Source of the DNA: WHSO01 sp050485485
GTDB taxonomy: Bacteria > Pseudomonadota > Alphaproteobacteria > SMXQ01
Assembly: GCA_050485485.1 (NCBI GenBank)
Contig: JBJHBM010000088.1
Coordinates: forward strand, 1 to 5,039
Direction of reading: 5' to 3'
DNA length: 5,039 bases
The translations under genes and the position numbers were made by a program. How positions within the stretch are numbered: position 1 is the first letter of the stretch; each line of letters begins with the position of its first letter. Below the pieces are notes generated by a model that ran no database searches, was not told where the DNA came from, and saw only the letters and a list, made by a program, of their open reading frames with translations. Of this stretch, positions 1 to 5,039 are shown one piece after another.

Positions 1-66
1 GGCGCACAAGGGCGCGGGCGGCAAGCCCCGGGCGCCGGCCACGGCCTCGAAGCCCTCGGTCAACCT

Positions 67-1869
<1,803 letters not shown>

Positions 1870-1917
1870 ACCGCGCCCCGCGCGCGTCCCGTCGGCCGCG
1901 TCCGGCCGGTGCTCGGC

Positions 1918-2259
1918 TCAGTGGTCGCCAAGCTTCGCGAAATGCTCCTGGGCGCGACGCTCCAACGCCTTGAAGGCGTCGCGCATGGCGACGTAGATGT
2001 CCTCGTGGGAATGGTCGCCCGTATCGCCCTTGTGGACCACGACCTCGCCCTTGGGCAGCAGGAGCTCGAGGGTGAAGTGATAGAGCTGCCCCTTGCGGGT
2101 GGGGCCCTGGCTGCGCCCGTGGGGCGCGGCGACGATCACGTTGAGGCCGGTGGCGCGCTCGGCGAATTTCTCGAGCTTCGCGGCGCGCTCGTGAATCTTG
2201 GCCTCGACCGCCTCGCTCGACGGAATGTCCCTGAACGTGATGCGGACGGGAATGGCCAT
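1918..2259 (-). CDS. Short HPF/RaiA-family ribosome-associated protein
   Basis: This 113-residue protein belongs to the ribosome hibernation family, whose members bind the 30S decoding region and block mRNA and tRNA when growth slows. The fold is readable: beta strand 1 (IPVRITFRDIP, 3-13), helix 1 (SEAVEAKIHERAAKLEKFAE, 15-34), strand 2 (LNVIVAAPH, 39-47), strand 3 (QLYHFTLELLLP, 58-69), strand 4 (GEVVVHKG, 71-78) and helix 2 with the family-typical HEDIYVAMRDAF (85-96). Basic residues are spread through helix 1 and the 48-57 loop, as expected for rRNA contact. The length fits the short form (E. coli RaiA is about this size). There is no C-terminal dimerisation domain as in long HPF, and no cold-shock domain, which I recall being fused to similar proteobacterial proteins. 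The ATG is fixed by an excellent Shine-Dalgarno. It is the first gene of a likely two-gene unit with the helicase and follows its own candidate promoter. I cannot choose between the names hpf and raiA from sequence alone. Confidence 0.93.
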   Translation of the reverse strand: MAIPVRITFRDIPSSEAVEAKIHERAAKLEKFAERATGLNVIVAAPHGRSQGPTRKGQLYHFTLELLLPKGEVVVHKGDTGDHSHEDIYVAMRDAFKALERRAQEHFAKLGDH

Positions 2260-2262
2260 GGG

Positions 2263-2271
2263 TCACCTCCT
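2263..2271 (-). promoter_or_regulatory. Ribosome binding site of the HPF-like gene
   Basis: The minus strand reads AGGAGGTGA, a nine-base match to the 16S rRNA 3' end complement. AGGAGG is six bases before the ATG at 2259. This predicts strong translation and settles the start. It contrasts with the weak GGGGCG ahead of the helicase, so the first protein of the pair is probably made in larger amounts. Confidence 0.85.
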
Positions 2272-2293
2272 CTAAGCCGTGCGCGACTCTACC

Positions 2294-2322
2294 GATATAA
2301 TGTCAGCATAGCATTCCGCCAA
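2294..2322 (-). promoter_or_regulatory. Candidate sigma-70-type promoter for the HPF-like gene and helicase
   Basis: On the minus strand TTGGCG (2317-2322) is followed after 17 bases by TATATC (2294-2299), inside a distinctly AT-richer island in very GC-rich DNA. Transcription would start near 2287 and give a leader of about 25 bases. An alternative is the extended -10 TGCTATGCT (2305-2313). A sigma-54 reading of TTGGC...TGCT fails because the GG and GC elements are one base too far apart. The match to consensus is moderate, so the exact hexamers are uncertain. Confidence 0.45.
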
Positions 2323-2348
2323 GCGCCCCCGCCAGTGAAGGCGGGCGC
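2323..2348. repeat. Bulged hairpin upstream of the HPF-gene promoter
   Basis: Arms 2323-2333 (GCGCCCCCGCC) and 2340-2348 (GGCGGGCGC) can pair as nine base pairs with a two-base bulge around a six-base loop, AGTGAA. On the minus strand it lies immediately upstream of the candidate -35, so it could be a protein-binding site or part of the termination region of the gene upstream. No T-run follows it on either strand. Confidence 0.4.
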
Positions 2349-2376
2349 CGTTACCCGATTGTTCCGCCGGGTGACG
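2349..2376. repeat. Inverted repeat CGTTACCCG / CGGGTGACG
   Basis: Nine-base arms at 2349-2357 and 2368-2376 are complementary except for one position, which can be a G-U pair in RNA, and enclose ten bases. It abuts the preceding hairpin and is followed by a shorter inverted repeat, GGAAC-N6-GTTCC, at 2385-2400. Its function is unknown; an operator or a structured transcript end both fit. Confidence 0.35.
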
Positions 2377-2446
2377 CGACGGACGGAACATGGCGGTTCC
2401 CGTATCATGACCGGGCCATACCCGACCGACGCATGAGGATTCACAT

Positions 2447-2468
2447 GCCCGCCGCGCGCGCGGCGGGC
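2447..2468 (-). terminator. 22-bp perfect palindrome, possible terminator of the unknown gene
   Basis: The left arm GCCCGCCGCGC (2447-2457) is exactly complementary to the right arm (2458-2468) with no spacer, so an RNA copy would form a very stable GC hairpin with a small loop. It lies 57 bases after the stop of the 656-residue gene on the minus strand, where a terminator would be expected. No U-tract follows in either direction, so intrinsic termination would be poor. It may instead act in mRNA 3'-end protection, or simply reflect GC-rich sequence. Confidence 0.35.
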
Positions 2469-2485
2469 GAGATGTCGGACCAGAA

Positions 2486-2530
2486 GCCGCCCGACTAAAA
2501 GCCGCCCGACTAAAAGCCGCCCGACTAAAA
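2486..2530. repeat. Three identical 15-bp tandem repeats spanning the 3' end of the unknown gene
   Basis: The unit GCCGCCCGACTAAAA occurs three times without change at 2486-2500, 2501-2515 and 2516-2530. The bases before it (2471-2485) match the unit at only 9 of 15 positions and may be a decayed copy. Each unit contains CTAA, which is TAA on the plus strand and TAG on the minus strand. The minus-strand gene stops in the 2516-2530 unit, and the in-frame TAG then recurs twice. Because 15 is a multiple of three, every copy keeps the same frame. Confidence 0.95.
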
Positions 2531-4495
2531 CCCGAAGGTGTGGTCGAGGGAGAAGGCGCCGTCGGCGCGCGCGAGCCCGTGGTAGCCGAACAGCCGGCAG
2601 GTGGTGTCGCGGACGATGGCGTAGCCGCCCGCCGCGGCCCGGCGCGTGTCCGCGTCGAACAGCGCGCCGAGGCGCCACAGGCGGCTGCCGCCGCAGGGAA
2701 TCTGCAGGTCGCTGTGGACCAGCTCCTTGCCGGCGGCGGAGAACACCGTCACCCGGGTCGCGGACAGCGGGTGCCACGGCGTGCTCGCCGGGTAGATCAG
2801 GTGGCACAGGGTGTCGTGCGCCGCATCGCCGAGCCGCACGAACAGCCGCGTGGTGAGGCCGGGCGGCGCCGTGGTGTAGCTCTGCGGCTCGCCGCGATAG
2901 ACCAGCGCGGTGTTGTAGATGTGGGCGCCGAAGGTGGTTTCCGAGGCATGGCTGCCGTCGCGGCGCTCGAACCGCACCAGGGCGTGCAGCCAGCCGTCGG
3001 CCTCGCCGCCTTCGCGGAAGTCGTACATCAGCTCGGCATGGCCGAAGCCGCCCACGAGCGTGGCGCCCGCCTCCGCCAGCAGCGCGTCCACCTCGACCGC
3101 CGTGCAGCCGCGCCGGGACACCCGGCCGAGGTAGCGCCGCGCCACCTCGGCGCCGTCCGGGTCGTAGAGCGCGACCGCGATCGGCAGCTCCTGGGTCGCT
3201 GTGGTCATCGGCGTCGGCAGGATGGCGGTGTGGTAGTCGGCGAGCGGCAGCACCGCGAGCGGCAGGATGTAGCCCTTGCCCATCCGCTCCGCGAGGCCGG
3301 GGATGCCGGGATCGGGCGCGAGGTCGGCGCGCTCCACGTTGACGTGGCCGACGCGCACCCGGCCCGAGGCCGCCTCCACCTCGTAGCGCGGGCGGACGAA
3401 ATGGCGGCCCGCGCGAATCTCGATCTGGTCCGGCCAGGCGGCGTCGGGCAGCAGTTCCGCCACGTCGAGCAGGTGGCAGCCGAACGGCGGCACCTCGCGT
3501 TCCAGGGTACGCAGCTCCTGCGCGCCCATGACGTTGAGGCCGACCGCGCCGGGCGGGATCGGGACCGGGTGGCTGTTCTGAATCCACAGCCGGACCCGCT
3601 CGCCCGGCGCCGGCGCCGGCAGGCCGGCATAGAGGTCCGCCGGCCACGGGTTGGAATCGTGGGTTGCGGACAGGTGCCCCCCGCGCCCGCCGCCGGCCCC
3701 GTCGCCCGAACCGTTCGGGCCGCCCGGCCCATAGGTATCGACCGCGTATTTCATGATGTCGTGGCCCGCCACCCGGACCGCGTGCATGAACAGCGAGCCC
3801 GCGAACGGCCCGAGGCCAAAGCGGCGGCGCACCTCGGCCGAATCCACGGTGAACACGGCGCCCGGCGGCGGCAGCGTCTCGGTCCATTCGGCGAGGGTCG
3901 CGCCGTCGGCGTCGAACAGCCGCAGCCACATGGCGGCGTCCCTGGCGCCGTAGGTGCCCCAGTAGTTGACGGTGGTGATGCGGGTGTGGTGGTCGTCCGC
4001 TTCGCGCAGGAAGGCGAAGTTGGTGACGAAGTTGAGCGGGTCGAGATAGTCGCGCGCGTTGGTCAGCATGTCGTCGGGCAGGCGGAAGGCGTCGAAGCTC
4101 GCGACCTCCGCCCCCGGCGGCAGCAGGTGGCGCACCTGCGCGACCAGCCGGTCGGCGCCGAAGGCGCACACCAGCACCGCGCGGCAGGCGGTCCCCGGGA
4201 GCGCCGTCACCGGCTGCGCCGCGCGGCCGAGGACGCGCTTGCCGACGTCGGCGAGGTTCTGGACGAACACGCCCGCCGGATCGAGCGCGGCGAGGTCGTG
4301 GAAGGCGTCGCACTGGCCGGCCTGGCCGAGCGGGTCGTAGATCGCGACCGGGCCCGCGGCCTTGAGGCGCGCCAGCGCCGCGCGCGCCAGCGGCACGGCG
4401 CGCGGATGGCCGAGCGCCTTGAACAGCGTGTTGCCGCCGGCGTTGTTCCCCGGCCGCCACGTCCGGTTGGTGAAGGTGTCGATCTGGAGCGCCAC
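2525..4495 (-). CDS. Unrecognised 656-residue protein with an N-terminal alpha/beta region and four beta-rich modules
   Basis: I do not recognise a named family. The GTG start at 4495 is chosen because GAGGA lies five bases upstream and the protein then begins MALQIDTFTN. A longer reading to a TTG at 4600 would translate a 15-bp repeat array and is unlikely. Residues 1-140 look like alternating helix and strand (GPVAIYDPLG 48-57, GVFVQNLADVGKRVLG 75-90, RAVLVCAFGADRL 105-117), reminiscent of a Rossmann-like half domain. From about 150 the protein is beta-rich, with aromatic motifs such as LDPLNFVTNFAF (151-162) and VNYWGTYGA (176-184). A pattern of a hydrophobic strand, a D/G turn, a charged strand, a Pro/Gly turn and a final strand with an acidic or helical end recurs near 190-221, 318-349, 439-474 and 580-613. 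A glycine-rich linker (256-275) separates the first two modules. No signal peptide, membrane segment or catalytic motif is evident, so it is probably cytoplasmic. The neighbouring ELM1-family gene upstream suggests a shared task, perhaps glycan-related, but this is inference. Confidence 0.8.
   Translation of the reverse strand: MALQIDTFTNRTWRPGNNAGGNTLFKALGHPRAVPLARAALARLKAAGPVAIYDPLGQAGQCDAFHDLAALDPAGVFVQNLADVGKRVLGRAAQPVTALPGTACRAVLVCAFGADRLVAQVRHLLPPGAEVASFDAFRLPDDMLTNARDYLDPLNFVTNFAFLREADDHHTRITTVNYWGTYGARDAAMWLRLFDADGATLAEWTETLPPPGAVFTVDSAEVRRRFGLGPFAGSLFMHAVRVAGHDIMKYAVDTYGPGGPNGSGDGAGGGRGGHLSATHDSNPWPADLYAGLPAPAPGERVRLWIQNSHPVPIPPGAVGLNVMGAQELRTLEREVPPFGCHLLDVAELLPDAAWPDQIEIRAGRHFVRPRYEVEAASGRVRVGHVNVERADLAPDPGIPGLAERMGKGYILPLAVLPLADYHTAILPTPMTTATQELPIAVALYDPDGAEVARRYLGRVSRRGCTAVEVDALLAEAGATLVGGFGHAELMYDFREGGEADGWLHALVRFERRDGSHASETTFGAHIYNTALVYRGEPQSYTTAPPGLTTRLFVRLGDAAHDTLCHLIYPASTPWHPLSATRVTVFSAAGKELVHSDLQIPCGGSRLWRLGALFDADTRRAAAGGYAIVRDTTCRLFGYHGLARADGAFSLDHTFGF
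3671..3730 (-). other. Glycine-rich linker segment within the unknown protein, with an internal hairpin
   Basis: Residues 256-275 of the 656-residue protein are almost entirely Gly with Asn, Ser, Asp, Pro and Arg, and fall between the first and second beta-rich modules. The DNA also holds a perfect inverted repeat, GCCCGAA-CCG-TTCGGGC, at 3704-3720. This looks like a flexible inter-domain linker that may vary in length between relatives. Confidence 0.65.
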
Positions 4496-4500
4496 GATTG

Positions 4501-4505
4501 TCCTC
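4501..4505 (-). promoter_or_regulatory. Ribosome binding site deciding the GTG start of the unknown gene
   Basis: The minus strand reads GAGGA, then five bases, then GTG at 4495. There is no comparable site ahead of the in-frame TTG at 4600, and the sequence between them is repetitive. This supports the shorter 656-residue product. Confidence 0.65.
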
Positions 4506-4533
4506 AGCTTCGGCCGGTGGGAGCCTTCCCCGC

Positions 4534-4578
4534 GTCCATACGTTCTATGTTCACGCGTTCTATGTCCACACGTTCTAC
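4534..4578. repeat. Three 15-bp tandem repeats upstream of the unknown gene
   Basis: Units at 4534-4548 (GTCCATACGTTCTAT), 4549-4563 (GTTCACGCGTTCTAT) and 4564-4578 (GTCCACACGTTCTAC) share the consensus GTYCAYRCGTTCTAY. They are AT-richer than their surroundings. On the minus strand each carries TAGAACG. They end 38 bases upstream of the GTG start, in the untranslated leader or promoter region, where direct repeats often serve as regulator sites. A weak promoter match, TTGGCC (4595-4600), 17 bases, TAGAAC (4572-4577), would place its -10 inside the repeat at 4564-4578. Confidence 0.9.
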
Positions 4579-4582
4579 AGGG

Positions 4583-4618
4583 GGCCTGAAGGCCGGCCAA
4601 TCCCCTTTCACGTTGGCC
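4583..4618. repeat. Two small inverted repeats between the ELM1-family gene and the unknown gene
   Basis: GGCC-TGAA-GGCC at 4583-4594 and GGCCAA-N12-TTGGCC at 4595-4618 lie side by side between the ELM1-family stop (4658) and the 15-bp repeats. Both are short and neither is followed by a T-run, so a terminator is doubtful. They could be operator halves or simple GC-rich coincidence. Confidence 0.25.
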
Positions 4619-4657
4619 CTTTCATGCGGGCCCTTCCCTGCGGGCGCCGGGGCGCGT

Positions 4658-5039
4658 TCAGCCGCGCGCGGCGCGGTAGCGGCGCGCGATCTCCGCCGCA
4701 ACCCGGCCGATCTCGGCGAGCGGCGGCGGGCGCCAGCCGAAATCCACCGCGTCCTCGAAGACGCGGGCATGGCCGCGCGCGCGCAATTCGGCGTGGAAGG
4801 CGTCGAACCGCGCCGAGCGCCCGGGGTACATGGCGACATGGACCGGGCGCCCGGTGGCGGCGGCCTCGCAGCACATGTTGACCGAATCGCAGGTGACCAC
4901 CAGGGCGTCCGCGAGGCCGAGCAGCGCGAGATAGGGGTTGTCGCCGGTCCCGTCCCAGACGAAGGCGCCCGCGTCCGCGAGCCGCGCCGCCATCGACGCC
5001 ACGTTGGCGGGCCCGGTGCGGCGCGAGGGCGCGCCGATC
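4658..5039 (-). CDS. ELM1-family (DUF1022) protein, C-terminal part
   Basis: The frame is open to the right edge, so only the last 126 residues are seen; I estimate two thirds of a usual-length bacterial member lies outside. Visible family signatures are PSRRT (visible residues 4-8), DGTGDNPYLALLGLADALVVT (in pieces between 29 and 49), DSVNM (51-55) and EAAATGRPVHV (58-68). The pattern of a short D-S-V-N-M turn followed by E-A-x-x-x-G-x-P-V resembles the nucleotide-sugar binding half of GT-B glycosyltransferases. The family is named after plant ELM1, needed for mitochondrial fission. Bacterial members are poorly characterised, are often annotated as nucleoside-diphosphate-sugar epimerases, and are common in alphaproteobacteria. 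No membrane segment is visible. The GTG at 5002 is internal, since the conserved SRRT motif lies upstream of it. A 162-bp gap separates it from the unknown gene downstream, on the same strand. Confidence 0.88.
   Translation of the reverse strand, partial: IGAPSRRTGPANVASMAARLADAGAFVWDGTGDNPYLALLGLADALVVTCDSVNMCCEAAATGRPVHVAMYPGRSARFDAFHAELRARGHARVFEDAVDFGWRPPPLAEIGRVAAEIARRYRAARG

Noticed and set aside
2305..2322. Sigma-54 promoter upstream of the HPF-like gene
   Set aside because: TTGGCG and TGCT look similar to the -24 and -12 elements, but the distance between the GG and GC pairs is one base too long, which sigma-54 does not tolerate.
2385..2400. GGAAC motifs resembling the -35 of the alphaproteobacterial general stress sigma factor EcfG
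   Set aside because: Minus-strand GGAAC occurs at 2396-2400 and again near 2361-2365, but neither is followed by CGTT at the required 16-17 base spacing.
2486..2530. CRISPR array
   Set aside because: The repeats are only 15 bp, directly adjacent with no spacers, and no cas gene is present.
2289..4460. A 723-codon minus-strand frame overlapping the unknown gene
   Set aside because: Its translation is dominated by Arg, Ala, Gly and Pro without hydrophobic periodicity, while the frame of the 656-residue protein has ordered strands, aromatics and a good ribosome site.
4496..4600. N-terminal extension of the unknown protein to a TTG at 4600
   Set aside because: It would translate the 15-bp repeat array into an Arg-, His- and Thr-rich stretch with no ribosome site ahead, whereas GTG at 4495 has GAGGA at proper spacing.
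4504..4839. Frames reading the upstream 15-bp repeats as pentapeptides (VDIER/VNIER on the minus strand, HTFYV/HAFYV on the plus strand)
   Set aside because: Any 15-bp repeat gives pentapeptides in every frame. These frames overlap the ELM1-family gene in the wrong register or strand and have no domain support.

Overview
The window is very GC-rich DNA from what is most likely an alphaproteobacterium, possibly of the Rhodospirillales. The evidence is a Suv3-type RNA helicase of the alphaproteobacterial kind, a bacterial ELM1-family protein, the strong bias for G or C at third codon positions, and long antisense open frames that this base composition creates. The lineage is an inference; no rRNA or other marker gene is present.

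All four convincing genes lie on the minus strand and read from right to left. From the right edge these are: (1) the C-terminal part of an ELM1-family (DUF1022) protein, cut by the window end; (2) a 162-bp gap holding three copies of a 15-bp repeat; (3) a 656-residue protein I do not recognise by name, with an N-terminal alpha/beta region and what look like four related beta-rich modules; (4) a 265-bp intergenic region with another three-copy 15-bp repeat, a 22-bp perfect palindrome, several hairpins and a likely promoter; (5) a short HPF/RaiA-family ribosome-hibernation protein behind a near-perfect Shine-Dalgarno; (6) 48 bp later, a Suv3-like DExQ-box RNA helicase that ends just inside the left edge.

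The genes seem to form two functional pairs. The HPF-like gene and the helicase are probably one transcription unit linking ribosome protection with RNA unwinding or turnover. The ELM1-family gene and the unknown beta-modular gene may be a second unit, perhaps in cell-surface glycan work, but this is only an inference from ELM1 proteins resembling GT-B glycosyltransferases.

The oddest features are the two 3 x 15-bp arrays, which bracket the unknown gene. The one at its 3' end contains overlapping stop codons for both strands, repeated three times. I found no CRISPR array, insertion sequence, tRNA, rRNA, phage gene or recognisable defence system.
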